A stretch of 47,847 nucleotides of DNA from Giesbergeria sp. (lineage in GTDB: Bacteria > Pseudomonadota > Gammaproteobacteria > Burkholderiales > Burkholderiaceae_C). The notes under the pieces are model-generated. The model was not told the DNA's origin, did no database searches, and was given only the letters and a program-made list of their open reading frames with translations. Of the stretch, positions 16,784 to 25,611 are shown in pieces (positions within the stretch are counted from its first letter, which is position 1; each line of letters opens with the position of its first letter). Both the position numbers and the translations under genes were made by a program. The stretch lies in the NCBI GenBank assembly GCA_017985015.1, contig JAGNYI010000021.1, forward strand, positions 1-47,847, in the 5' to 3' direction.

Positions 16784-17722
16784 CTACCTGCCCTGCGTGC
16801 AGACAAAGTCCACCCCCGCGCACACCGCCGCCACTTGCGCGGCAATGCACTGCTCGGGCGTGGCCCGGGGGCTGTCGGGGTAGACCTCGGTGGTGGTGGT
16901 GTAGCGCGCGCCGCTGATGCCGGCGCACAGGCCCAGGCTCTGCATGGCATAGCGAATGACGCCGTGGGCGGCCAGGGGTGAGCCGATGATGCCGTGGTCG
17001 GCGGCGCCCGGCGCAATGTGCGTGACGCGGGCCACCGCTTCGATGATCGCCTGCTGGAACGCGGGCTGCGGGTTGGCGCTGTCGTCTACCAGGTAGAAGC
17101 CGTCGGGAATGCTGCAGGGCTCCAAGGGCGTGCCATCGCGCGCAGCCACCGCCGGGCGGAACTCGGTTTTGTCGGTGTCGGTGGTTTCGTGCAGATCGAG
17201 GTGGGCGGCAAACTGGCCATGCAGGGGCGCCACCAGGCGCATCAGCGCGGCACATTCCTGCGCGGGGCTGCTCTCGCGGAACGCGCGGTTGGGGTCGATG
17301 GCGTCAAAGTTCCAGCGCTGGATGCGCTCGTACCCCCAGGGGCTGACGCATGGCACCACGAGCAGGTTCACCCGGCCGGCGTAGCCAGCGGCATGCGTTT
17401 GCAGAAAGCGCAGCGCGCCGTGCACGCCACTGGTCTCATAGCCATGCACACCGCCGGTGACCAACACGCTGGGCAGATCGCTCTGCCAATGGCGGCTGCG
17501 CAGGGCCATGAGGGAGAAGCGCTCTTGGGCGTGATGTTCATTGCCATAGCGCAGCTCGCCATAAGTCTGCACATCAAAGTGGCTGCGCAGCGCGTCGATG
17601 GCGGTGAGCACGTCGTCCGCATAGCTGCGCTGGCGCATCTGGCGCGCACGCCACTGGGCACGCTCAGCGTCGCCCCAGGCTTGGCCGGGGGTGCCTATTG
17701 GATAGAAATGGGGAATCTGCAT
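16784..17722 (-). CDS. M14-family (succinylglutamate desuccinylase/aspartoacylase-like) hydrolase
   Basis: This zinc hydrolase is 312 residues from the ATG at 17722 (MQIPHFYPIGTPGQAWGDAE); a longer frame upstream lacks homology. Zinc ligands appear in VTGGVHGYETSG (His and Glu) and HLDLHETTDTD (His). The substrate-binding segment is AIDPNRAFRES, and the general-base Glu is in TTTTEVYPDSP. It is likely a soluble M14 deacylase or carboxypeptidase acting on an N-acylated amino acid or small peptide. It is convergent with the FHA gene, 26 bases away. Confidence 0.82.
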   Translation of the reverse strand: MQIPHFYPIGTPGQAWGDAERAQWRARQMRQRSYADDVLTAIDALRSHFDVQTYGELRYGNEHHAQERFSLMALRSRHWQSDLPSVLVTGGVHGYETSGVHGALRFLQTHAAGYAGRVNLLVVPCVSPWGYERIQRWNFDAIDPNRAFRESSPAQECAALMRLVAPLHGQFAAHLDLHETTDTDKTEFRPAVAARDGTPLEPCSIPDGFYLVDDSANPQPAFQQAIIEAVARVTHIAPGAADHGIIGSPLAAHGVIRYAMQSLGLCAGISGARYTTTTEVYPDSPRATPEQCIAAQVAAVCAGVDFVCTQGR

Positions 17723-17865
17723 GGGCGTGCGGGGGATTGGGGAATTCGGTCGATGCAATGGGGCGCCACCCATTATTTCCCGGCACGCTGGCGCGTGATG
17801 CGGCGGGTGAGCTGCTCGACGAGCGGGCAATCGCCGAAAACCAGGCAGACAGCCAGCTGTGAAAG

Positions 17866-17922
17866 ATTCAAAATTGATAGCTGCTGATGCTTACTACATA
17901 AGCGCTAGAGGCCTATTTGAAC
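17866..17922 (+). repeat. Dispersed repeat, copy 2
   Basis: The sequence AAATTGATAGCTGCTGATGCTT, a short loop, then TAAGCGCTAGAGGCCTATTTGA matches the repeat family. The left arm of the stem is degenerate (GATGCTTA). It lies between the divergent M14 gene and the small GIY-YIG-like gene. Confidence 0.7.
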
Positions 17923-17955
17923 GAATAAATAGCCGCTACGATTACACTGCGCCGC

Positions 17956-18288
17956 ATGCCCCGCCGCCGCCGCGCTCACCACCATGTCTATGTGGTCGAA
18001 CTGCACCCGGACGTGCTGCTGGAGGCCAAGTTCCGCAAGAACAACCCGGGCTATATCGATGGCAAACCGTGCGTGTATGTGGGCATGACGGGCCTGGACC
18101 CCGATGTGCGCTTCGACAAGCACAAGGCCGGCATCCAGGCCAACCGCTACGTCACGCAGTACGGCCTGCGCCTGCTGCCAGACCTGTACGAAGGCTTCAA
18201 CCCCATGGGCTACGAGGACGCCGTGGACAAGGAGATCGAGGTGGGGATCGACTTGCGCTCTGCGGGGTTTGGGGTGTGGCAGGCGTGA
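17956..18288 (+). CDS. Small GIY-YIG-like protein
   Basis: This 110-residue protein reads HHHVYVVELHPDVL, then PCVYVGMTGLDPDVRFDKHK. The spacing is VYxVEL followed by YVGxT with a downstream R and H, as in GIY-YIG nuclease folds. It ends with YEDAVDKEIEVGIDLRSAG, where a metal-binding Glu would be expected. There is no extra domain and no export signal. I infer a small stand-alone GIY-YIG-like protein of unknown substrate. Confidence 0.6.
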   Translation: MPRRRRAHHHVYVVELHPDVLLEAKFRKNNPGYIDGKPCVYVGMTGLDPDVRFDKHKAGIQANRYVTQYGLRLLPDLYEGFNPMGYEDAVDKEIEVGIDLRSAGFGVWQA

Positions 18289-18351
18289 GGGCGGGAAAGG
18301 CCGTTGCGCTTTCGGCTTGGGATTTTGATCAAGCTGCCGCGTAGAGGCACC

Positions 18352-18402
18352 AGATTTGATAGCTGTCAGCGCTTTGTGGGTAAGCGTCGGGAGGCAATTT
18401 GA
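18352..18402 (+). repeat. Dispersed repeat, copy 3
   Basis: GATTTGATAGCTGTCAGCGCTT, a short loop, then TAAGCGTCGGGAGGCAATTTGA. It sits in the 165-base convergent gap between the GIY-YIG-like gene and trhO. The arms differ at the end (AGCGCTT versus AAGCGTC). Confidence 0.7.
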
Positions 18403-18453
18403 CTCGATTTTTTCGGCTTGCCTGCGCCAGCCACTCGTCTGACGCCAACGCGC

Positions 18454-19467
18454 TCAATCGCCATCGTTATCGAGCGGTGACCCCTGCTGCGGCCGCACTT
18501 CACCGTTCGCGCCTTCGCCCACCTTCCCAGGCATGCGCGCACCGATGTGGGGTTGCGCCCGCTGGCGCGCCAAATCCACCTGCTTTTGCCGCTCGGCCAG
18601 GCCCGCCAGCGCTTGCGCGCTGCGCGTGCCGTGGCAGTAAGGGCAACTGATGCCGCGCACGAACAGCGTCGAGGCGATCTCGTCGGGCCCGAGCGGCCAA
18701 CGGCATGAGCGGCACAGTTCATGGTGACCAGGCGCGAGGCCGTGGCCAACGGAGACACGCTCGTCGAAGACAAAACAATCGCCGTGCCAACGGCTGTGCT
18801 CGGCCGGCACGGTCTCCAGGTATTTGAGGATGCCGCCTTCGAGGTGGTACACCTCGTCGAAGCCCTGCGTGCGCAGGTAGGCGGTTGATTTTTCGCAGCG
18901 AATGCCGCCGGTGCAAAACATGGCCACGCGCGGTTTTTGGCCACCAGTGCCAGCGAGCGCACCGCCGGGCTGGGCTTCGCGCTCGACCCAACCGGGCAGT
19001 TCGGAGAACGTTTTGGTCAGCGGATCAATGGCGCCGTCGAAGCTGCCAATCTTCACTTCGTAGTCGTTGCGCACGTCGATCAGCACCACGTCGGGCTGGT
19101 CAATCAGCGCGTTCCAGTCGGCGGGTTTAACGTAGGTGCCGGCGTTTTTCGAGGGGTTGAGCCCCGGCACCCCCAGCGTGACGATTTCGCGTTTCGGCCG
19201 CACCTTCATCCGGTAAAAAGGCAGGACGTCGGCTATGGCTTCCTTGTGCTGCAGGCCCGCCAGACGGGGGTCGGCGCGCAGCCAGGCCAGCACCGCATGC
19301 ACCCCCTCAGACGAACCGGCAATGGTGCCGTTGATACCTTCTTCTGCCAGCAGCAAGGTGCCTTTGACGCCGTGCGTATCGCAGCAGGCCTGCAGCGGCG
19401 CGACCCATGCGGCGTAATCGGGCAGATCGACGAATTGGTAGAGGGCGGCGGTGAGGTAATGGGGCAT
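18454..19467 (-). CDS. trhO: tRNA uridine(34) hydroxylase TrhO (YceA, rhodanese family)
   Basis: TrhO makes 5-hydroxyuridine at the wobble position of tRNA using O2. This 337-residue protein has the family N-terminal domain (MPHYLTAALYQFVDLPDYAA, then LLAEEGINGTIAG). A rhodanese domain with VVLIDVRNDYEVKIGSFDGA and the active-site loop AMFCTGGIRCEKSTAYL follows. A C-terminal Cys-rich segment has CRSCRWPLGPDE and SCPYCHG. Start chosen at 19467, where homology begins. It is monocistronic by position. Confidence 0.92.
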   Translation of the reverse strand: MPHYLTAALYQFVDLPDYAAWVAPLQACCDTHGVKGTLLLAEEGINGTIAGSSEGVHAVLAWLRADPRLAGLQHKEAIADVLPFYRMKVRPKREIVTLGVPGLNPSKNAGTYVKPADWNALIDQPDVVLIDVRNDYEVKIGSFDGAIDPLTKTFSELPGWVEREAQPGGALAGTGGQKPRVAMFCTGGIRCEKSTAYLRTQGFDEVYHLEGGILKYLETVPAEHSRWHGDCFVFDERVSVGHGLAPGHHELCRSCRWPLGPDEIASTLFVRGISCPYCHGTRSAQALAGLAERQKQVDLARQRAQPHIGARMPGKVGEGANGEVRPQQGSPLDNDGD

Positions 19468-19542
19468 GGAACGGAAATCATAGCGAGGGCACCTGGGTGC
19501 CATCGCGCCGCCCGGCCCTGCGGGCCAAGCTTGCACGCTACA

Positions 19543-19602
19543 AAAATAACCCTCAAATAGTGCTTCAGCGCTTATGTATGAATCGTAAGCAGCTATATTT
19601 TT
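19543..19602 (-). repeat. Dispersed repeat, copy 4 (minus orientation)
   Basis: On the minus strand: ATATAGCTGCTTACGATTCA, then ATAAGCGCTGAAGCACTATTTGAG. It lies between the ybdG stop and the trhO start, both on the minus strand, so it is a co-directional intergenic copy. The left arm of the stem is degenerate. Confidence 0.65.
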
Positions 19603-19605
19603 TGA

Positions 19606-20937
19606 TTACTCCACGGCGGCACCGGAACCCAGGCGGTTTCGCAAATCACTGCCACTCGGGTGCTGATACAAGCTGAGCCCGAACTCCGGAAGGATGGCCA
19701 GCAAGTGGTCAAAAATGTCGCCCTGCGTGGCCTCGTACACCAGCCAGGCGGTGCTGGCAGTGAAGCAATACAGCTCTAGCGGCACGCCCTCGGCGGTGGG
19801 TTGGAGCTGGCGCACCATCAGCGTCATGCCCTGGTGCACGCCGGGATGGGCGCGCAGATAGGCCAGCACGTAGGCGCGGAAGGTGCCGATGTTGGTCAGG
19901 TGGCGCTGGTTGGCCAGCAAGTCGCCGCGCTCGCCCAGCGTGGTGCGGGCTTCGGCGTTGGCGCGGTCGATCTCTGCGCGCTTGTTCTCCATGTATTCGT
20001 GCAGCACGGTAATGCCGGACAGGCGGGTGATATCGGCGGTATCCAGAAACCGGATGGAGCTGGCGTCAATCTGCAGCGTGCGCTTGATGCGCCGCCCGCC
20101 CGATTCGCTCATGCCGCGCCAGTTGCGGTAGCTCTCGCTCATCAGCCGCCAGGTAGGAATGGTGGTGATGGTCTTGTCCCAGTTCTGCACCTTGACGGTG
20201 TGCAGGGCGATGTCGATCACGTCACCATCGGCACCGACCTGGGGCATCTCGATCCAGTCGCCGATGCGCAGCATGTCGTTGGACGAAAGCTGCACGCCGG
20301 CAGTGAACGAGAGGATGGTGTCCTTGAAGACCAGCATCAGCACGGCTGACATCGCCCCCAGACCCGAGAGCACGATGAGCGGCGAGCGGTCCATCAGCAC
20401 CGCCACAGCGACGATGCCGCCGGCCAACATCAGCATCAGCTTGCCCAGTTGCACGTAGCTCTTGATGGAGCGCACCTTGTGGACCGAAGCCTGGTCGCCC
20501 TTGTCGGCGCTGTATCTTTGCTGCAGTGTCAACAGCGCGTCGAGCATCGCCATCAGCGTGCGCACCGCCAGAATGGCGATGAACGCCATGGCCACGTTGC
20601 TGATCACCGTCGCCGCGGCAGGGTTGAGGTGCGGCACCTGGTCCACGCCGCGCTGCACCACTAACCAGGGCAGCATGCGCCCCAAAAGTGCAAGCACTGC
20701 ATCGTGCAGAAGGATTTCCGTAGGCCAGGCGCTTGCGCGCTGGCGCACACGGCGCAGCACAGGCTTCAACACCCACAGCGCCAGCAGGCGCAAAGCAATC
20801 GCCGCCAGCAACAGCACAGCCATGCCGAAGAGCGCCTGCATCCAGGGCTCAAGCGTGGCAAGGAACGCCAAAGGAGAAAAGTCAGTCAGGAGCACAAGAA
20901 ATGTCGGATGGAGCCCATCGGGCGATGGGGACACCAT
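19606..20937 (-). CDS. ybdG: YbdG-like mechanosensitive channel (MscS family)
   Basis: This 443-residue inner-membrane protein has about five helices before the MscS pore region (IVLSGLGAMSAVLMLVFKDT). The beta domain has GVQLSSNDMLRIGDWIEMPQ and DGDVIDIALHTVKVQNWDKT, and the C-terminal part has GMSESGGRRIKRTLQ and HLTNIGTFRAYVLAYL. These match the E. coli YbdG/MscM type closely in order and spacing. It opens under membrane tension and protects against osmotic downshock. The N-terminus may start slightly downstream of 20937. Confidence 0.88.
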   Translation of the reverse strand: MVSPSPDGLHPTFLVLLTDFSPLAFLATLEPWMQALFGMAVLLLAAIALRLLALWVLKPVLRRVRQRASAWPTEILLHDAVLALLGRMLPWLVVQRGVDQVPHLNPAAATVISNVAMAFIAILAVRTLMAMLDALLTLQQRYSADKGDQASVHKVRSIKSYVQLGKLMLMLAGGIVAVAVLMDRSPLIVLSGLGAMSAVLMLVFKDTILSFTAGVQLSSNDMLRIGDWIEMPQVGADGDVIDIALHTVKVQNWDKTITTIPTWRLMSESYRNWRGMSESGGRRIKRTLQIDASSIRFLDTADITRLSGITVLHEYMENKRAEIDRANAEARTTLGERGDLLANQRHLTNIGTFRAYVLAYLRAHPGVHQGMTLMVRQLQPTAEGVPLELYCFTASTAWLVYEATQGDIFDHLLAILPEFGLSLYQHPSGSDLRNRLGSGAAVE

Positions 20938-20991
20938 AGGGCATTCGCGCGCCTCGACAGGAACCTGGCGGCCAAGGCCTGCTTGCAGGCC

Positions 20992-23403
20992 CTAAGCCGA
21001 CGATTGCCGAAACGCCATCACCGCCTGGTTGCGCAGGGTGCGCAGCATGGCCAGCTCTTTCTCATCGACCACCAGGCTGCCCTGCTCTGCCTTGTCGGCA
21101 TAGATCATGCCGAACGCACGCCCTTTTAGCAGCAACGGAAGGATCAGAAAAGTGGGGGCGTCGGCCGCCTTGCGGTACCAGTCGGGCAGACACTCCGCGA
21201 TGCGCGGTGCGCTGGCGTCGCTGATCAGGGTATCGGCCCCCTTGGCGCAGATGGTGGCAAACAGGTCGGGTGGGCCACTGACCTTGCCCATGGGCACGCG
21301 AAACTGCTTGACGACGCCCTCCACACCCATGCCCAGCCCAAAGCGCCCGGTGAGCATGTCGGACCTGGACTCGCGCATGCAGAACACGATGCGGTGAAAG
21401 TCCAGCGCGCGGAACATGGTCTCCAGAATCATGCGCAGTACGTCGCTGAGCTTGAATTCTTCCACCATCGCGTTGGTGATGTCCTGGATGCCGGCCGCCA
21501 AGGTTTGAGAGACTGGCTCTTTGCCCGGTGGATCTGAACCTAGCGAGACCGGCAGTTTTTGGGTGGCCTGCAGTTCCGTCGCTGCCAGGGCGTCCCCCCC
21601 GGTGGCAGTGGCCAGCGCGTGCTCTGGCGCAGCGTCCGCCCCCTGGAGCAACTGGGCGGCGCGCGAATTGGGGCGCACGTTGATGTCCATGGCCTGCGCC
21701 AGCTCGACGAGTTTTTTGCGGGCTGTCACCGTGGCCGCCTGCATTTCGTCCACGCTCAGCCCCAAGGATTTCTGATAGGTCTGGACGGCCTGGCTGAGGC
21801 GTGCCTGGACCTCGTCGGGATCGGCGTGCAGCATGGCATCGGCCATTTCATTGCCGGCGCGGGAACGCCAGCGCAAGCGCTCCAGTGCGTCGTCCGGAAT
21901 GCGGCCAGGGGGCAAACCGGGGGGCCGCACGATGCAGCGCTGAATGCCCTCGGGCAGGCCCCAGGCCTTGGCAATTCCGAGCCCCAGCGCTTCGAAGCCG
22001 ATGCCCAGGACGCGGCTGGAAGCCGCCTCTTCGCTAATGGGCTCGCGCGGCGAGGCCACCAGCTTGCGAATGCTGTCCGCTTCTTCCGGAAAGTAGAACT
22101 GCGAGAGCATGCGGCCCAGGTTCTGGAACAAGGCACCAATCAAGGCCTCTTCGCCTTCTTTGGCCGTACTGCCCAGCTGGGAGGCGATCGATCCGGCCAT
22201 CAAGGCACGCAAGAATTCTTCCTTGAGCAGGTGCGCATTGCCCTTGTCCTGCATATGTTCCAGAAGCACGAGGCTCAGCGCCATGTTGCGAATGCCGTTG
22301 AAGCCCACCAGAACCACCGCGCGTGAGACCGTTCCGATGCTGTCGCCCCGGGCGTAGTGCGCGCTGTTGACCAGACGCAGCAGCTTGTTGGTCAACGCCA
22401 CGTCCTTCAGGATTTCGTTGGTGACGCTGCTGATGCTTTCCGTATCGGAAGAAGCCATGCGCTGAATCTTGCCGATGGACTCCGAGAGCGCCGGAAAATC
22501 CGTCTTGTTGCGCATGCGGCGAAGCAGAAATTCAAGGGTGCTGTTCTGCTTGGCTCCGGCGGCGGCATCTTCCGAAGCTGCGTCCCGTTGCGCGCCTGAC
22601 CATTTCAGCAAGGCGTCCAAAAAGGGCTGCGCGCCGGCATGGCGCTGGGCTGGGTCAAACGCCGTGGCGCGCAGCACAATGGCTCGCAGGGCATCGTCAA
22701 GAGCATCGAGCAGCGGCGCCGGCAGTTGCAGCGGTTCGGCAGCGGTCTGCTGCAGCACGTGCGCCACGTCGCGCCCCTCTCTTATGGGCCGGCCCCAAAG
22801 CAGCTCGGCGAGCAAGAGTCCAGCGCCGTAGACATCCATCAAGGGAGAGATCGCTTCGCCGCGCACCGCTTCGGGGGCCATGTAGCCGGGGCTGCCCGCA
22901 GCATCGGGCTGGCTGGCGTCGCTGGGCGACCGGGCAACGCGCACGGCAATCCCGAAATCCATGACTCTGGCGCGGCCACGGGCGTCAAGCAACACGTTGG
23001 ACGGCTTGAGATCGCGGTGGACCACGCCGTCGGCATGGGCTGCGGCCAAGGCACTGAGGACGTCCTGAAGGATAGGCACGGCTTGGGTAGCGGGCATTGC
23101 GCCTTTCGCCGCGAGGCGCTGGGTCAAAGTCTGACCGGCCACGTACTCGAAGACCAGGTAGGGCTGCTGCTCGTGCACATCGGCTTCAAACACAGGCACG
23201 ATGTTGGCGTGCGTCAGGCGGCTGACACTGCGCGCCTCCTGCAGCCATTGCTGGACGGCAGACGCCTCTTGCTGGGGCACCGGCTTCATCTGCTTGATGG
23301 CAACCTCGCGCTCCAGGCGCGGGTCAAATGCCAGCCAGACCTGTGCCTGTGCCCCCTGCCCCAGCAATCGCTTGAGCTCAAAACGGCCGATATGGGTTTT
23401 CAT
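20992..23403 (-). CDS. Serine/threonine protein kinase with HDOD and GAF domains
   Basis: This 803-residue cytoplasmic protein combines three domains. The Hanks-type kinase (about 7-270) has glycine loop LLGQGAQAQV, catalytic Lys37 (VAIKQMKP), HRDLKPSN with Asp131, MDFGIA with Asp149 and YMAPEAV. The HDOD domain (about 290-490) has SVTNEILKDVALTNKLLRLV and FNGIRNMALSLVLLEHM. The C-terminal GAF domain (about 645-800) has ALDFHRIVFCMRESRSD and LILPLLLKGRAFGMIYADK. All kinase residues needed for activity are present. HDOD domains lack HD phosphodiesterase residues and usually scaffold signalling. A 54-base gap separates it from ybdG. Confidence 0.9.
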   Translation of the reverse strand: MKTHIGRFELKRLLGQGAQAQVWLAFDPRLEREVAIKQMKPVPQQEASAVQQWLQEARSVSRLTHANIVPVFEADVHEQQPYLVFEYVAGQTLTQRLAAKGAMPATQAVPILQDVLSALAAAHADGVVHRDLKPSNVLLDARGRARVMDFGIAVRVARSPSDASQPDAAGSPGYMAPEAVRGEAISPLMDVYGAGLLLAELLWGRPIREGRDVAHVLQQTAAEPLQLPAPLLDALDDALRAIVLRATAFDPAQRHAGAQPFLDALLKWSGAQRDAASEDAAAGAKQNSTLEFLLRRMRNKTDFPALSESIGKIQRMASSDTESISSVTNEILKDVALTNKLLRLVNSAHYARGDSIGTVSRAVVLVGFNGIRNMALSLVLLEHMQDKGNAHLLKEEFLRALMAGSIASQLGSTAKEGEEALIGALFQNLGRMLSQFYFPEEADSIRKLVASPREPISEEAASSRVLGIGFEALGLGIAKAWGLPEGIQRCIVRPPGLPPGRIPDDALERLRWRSRAGNEMADAMLHADPDEVQARLSQAVQTYQKSLGLSVDEMQAATVTARKKLVELAQAMDINVRPNSRAAQLLQGADAAPEHALATATGGDALAATELQATQKLPVSLGSDPPGKEPVSQTLAAGIQDITNAMVEEFKLSDVLRMILETMFRALDFHRIVFCMRESRSDMLTGRFGLGMGVEGVVKQFRVPMGKVSGPPDLFATICAKGADTLISDASAPRIAECLPDWYRKAADAPTFLILPLLLKGRAFGMIYADKAEQGSLVVDEKELAMLRTLRNQAVMAFRQSSA

Positions 23404-23520
23404 GGGGGTTGCGGCTGGCCAAATATCTCGGTGAAGTATGGCATGTGCAGCGCGCTTGGCGCCCCTGCCGAAACCCTGGAAGCACCGCCGCGCAACGGTC
23501 GGCGAACGATGCGAATGCTT

Positions 23521-25077
23521 TCAGCGAAGGCCTGAAACGGCCTCGGTCGATGTCAGCCACTGCTCGCGCAGTTCCGTCTTGAGCACCTTGCCGTAGTTGT
23601 TCTTGGGCAGCGCCTGCACCATACGGTAGTGCTTGGGCCGCTTGAAGCGCGCCATCTGCGCCAGGCAGTGCTGGTCAAGCGTTTCGGGGCTGGTCGCGGC
23701 GCCGGCTTGCAGCACGACGAACGCAACCACCAGTTCGCCCCAGGCAGGGTCCGGCGCGCCCACCACGGCCACTTCGGCCACACCGGGAGCGGTGAGCAGG
23801 ACTTCTTCGACCTCGCGCGGGTAGATGTTGGAGCCGCCGCTGATGATGAGGTCCTTGCTGCGGTCCTTGAGCGTCAGGAATCCGTCTGCATCCAGGCAGC
23901 CCACATCGCCGGTAAACAGCCAGCCACCGCGCAAGGCCGCGGCCGTGGCCTCGGGGCTCTGCCAGTAGCCAGCCATGACGCTGTCGCCCTGCACCAGCAC
24001 CTCACCCACCTCACCCAGCGGTAACTCGCAGCCCTGCGCGTCGGCCACGCGCAGCTGCACCGGTGTCTGGGCGACGCCGACCGAAGCAATGCGCTCCAGG
24101 TAGCGCGGATGCGCGGTGTCTGCCAGTTGCGCACGCGAGAGCGCTGTGGCCACCATGGGCGTTTCGCCCTGGCCATAGATCTGCACAAAGCGTGGCCCCA
24201 TGACCGAGAGCGCACGCTGAATGTCCGCCACGTACATGGGCGCACCGCCGTAGACGATGGTCTTGAAGGCACGGGCGCAGGCCTCCTGGTCCAGGTCCGC
24301 CTGCTGCGCGTGGTCCACCAGGCGATTGACGATGGTGGGGGCGGCGAAGGTCGAGAGGCCGCCCAGCTCCCAGCCCAGCGCGAACAGTTCGGCCGGGTCC
24401 ACCCCGCCGGACTGGGGCACCACATGGCGCGCACCCACCATCAAATGCGGGATGGCATAAAGCCCGGCGCCATGCGACATGGGCGCGGCGTAAACAATGG
24501 CATCCTGCGAGGCCACCGGGTCCACGTCGATGAAGTACGTCAGCCCCATGGTCATAAGGTTGCGGTGCGTGAGCATCACACCCTTGGGCCGGCCGGTGGT
24601 GCCGCTGGTGTAGAACAGCCAGGCGACGTCGTCCGGGGCACGCTCGGCGGTGGGCACGGCCCACGGGTCATTCACTGGCGCCAGCAAGGCCTCGGCCTCG
24701 GGCGACTCGATGTCGATTTGGCGCTCCAGCCCAGCCAGCGGCCCAGGCGCCACGTCGGCGGTCACGAAACCCCAGCGCGCCTGGGCGTTTTCCACGATCC
24801 ATTCGGTTTCGCGCGGGTGCAGCTTGGCGTTGACCGGCACCACCACCAGCCCAGCCCACCAGGCGGCGCACAGCACCTCCAGATACCGCGGGTGGTTGCG
24901 CATGAACAGCAGCACACGGTCACCGGGCACCAGACCCGCAGCGCGCATGCGCCCGGCCAGCGCGGCACTGCGCGCAGCCCATTCGCCGTAGCTGGCCCAG
25001 GGCTCGCTGCCTTCGAAGATGGCGGGGCGATCGGGGGACAGGCGGGCCTGACGCTGCAACAGGTGGATGAGGTTCAT
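23521..25077 (-). CDS. Acyl-CoA synthetase (AMP-forming)
   Basis: This 518-residue ANL ligase is like the catabolic-island enzyme but without extra domains. Landmarks are LFYTSGTTGRPKGVMLTH, YGQGETPMVATAL, GGWLFTGDVGCLDADG and the lysine in KNNYGKVLKTEL near the C-terminus. The start is the ATG at 25077 (MNLIHLLQRQARLSPDRPAI); the frame upstream has no homology. It activates a fatty or aromatic carboxylate with ATP and CoA. It is divergent from the YeeE-like pair with only 60 bases between them, so the promoters overlap. Confidence 0.88.
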   Translation of the reverse strand: MNLIHLLQRQARLSPDRPAIFEGSEPWASYGEWAARSAALAGRMRAAGLVPGDRVLLFMRNHPRYLEVLCAAWWAGLVVVPVNAKLHPRETEWIVENAQARWGFVTADVAPGPLAGLERQIDIESPEAEALLAPVNDPWAVPTAERAPDDVAWLFYTSGTTGRPKGVMLTHRNLMTMGLTYFIDVDPVASQDAIVYAAPMSHGAGLYAIPHLMVGARHVVPQSGGVDPAELFALGWELGGLSTFAAPTIVNRLVDHAQQADLDQEACARAFKTIVYGGAPMYVADIQRALSVMGPRFVQIYGQGETPMVATALSRAQLADTAHPRYLERIASVGVAQTPVQLRVADAQGCELPLGEVGEVLVQGDSVMAGYWQSPEATAAALRGGWLFTGDVGCLDADGFLTLKDRSKDLIISGGSNIYPREVEEVLLTAPGVAEVAVVGAPDPAWGELVVAFVVLQAGAATSPETLDQHCLAQMARFKRPKHYRMVQALPKNNYGKVLKTELREQWLTSTEAVSGLR

Positions 25078-25137
25078 GCCAGCATTTTCCATGCTCCCCG
25101 TAGGCAGCGTGCAGACCCGCCCAGATAATGCAGCCCC

Positions 25138-25611
25138 ATGGACCTGACGCTTTCCCTCTTCCCCCTGGGCTGGCAGCACTACCTGCTCGGCGGCGTACTC
25201 ATTGGCGCCGGCGTGGCGCTGTTGTTTGTGCTCACCGGCCTGGTGGGCGGTATGAGCACGGTGTTTTCATCAACCTGGTCGTTCGTGGTCCAGCGGCCAT
25301 TCTTTCAGCAAGCCCGGTTCACCGATTCGCGCAACTGGCGGTTGGTCTTTGCGCTGGGGCTGGTGCTGGGTGCGCTCCTGTGGTGGTTGGTACTTGCCCA
25401 TGGCGCACAGCAAACCACGGACGTGCCGGCGTGGCGTTTGCTGCTGGGGGGCGTCCTGGTGGGCTACGGCGCGCGGCTGGGCAATGGCTGCACCTCGGGC
25501 CACGGTATTTGCGGGCTGGGCTCGCTGCAGTGGCCCTCGCTTCTGGCCGTGCTGACCTTCATGGCCACTGCCTTCCTCACCGCCAATTTGGCCGCGAGGT
25601 GGCTGGCATGA
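25138..25611 (+). CDS. YeeE/YedE-family membrane protein, first half
   Basis: This 157-residue membrane protein has four or five helices. The conserved cysteine-bearing motif GARLGNGCTSGHGICGLG occurs once. In full-length YeeE/YedE (TsuA-like) proteins this motif occurs in both halves and the pore transports thiosulfate-like sulfur species. Here the two halves are separate genes; this one and the next overlap by ATGA and probably assemble as a heteromer (PmpA/PmpB arrangement). The cargo is inferred. Confidence 0.85.
   Translation: MDLTLSLFPLGWQHYLLGGVLIGAGVALLFVLTGLVGGMSTVFSSTWSFVVQRPFFQQARFTDSRNWRLVFALGLVLGALLWWLVLAHGAQQTTDVPAWRLLLGGVLVGYGARLGNGCTSGHGICGLGSLQWPSLLAVLTFMATAFLTANLAARWLA

Noticed and set aside
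17773-17871. Minus-strand 33-codon ORF before the M14 gene.
   Set aside because: It starts inside a dispersed repeat, is too short and has no recognised homology.
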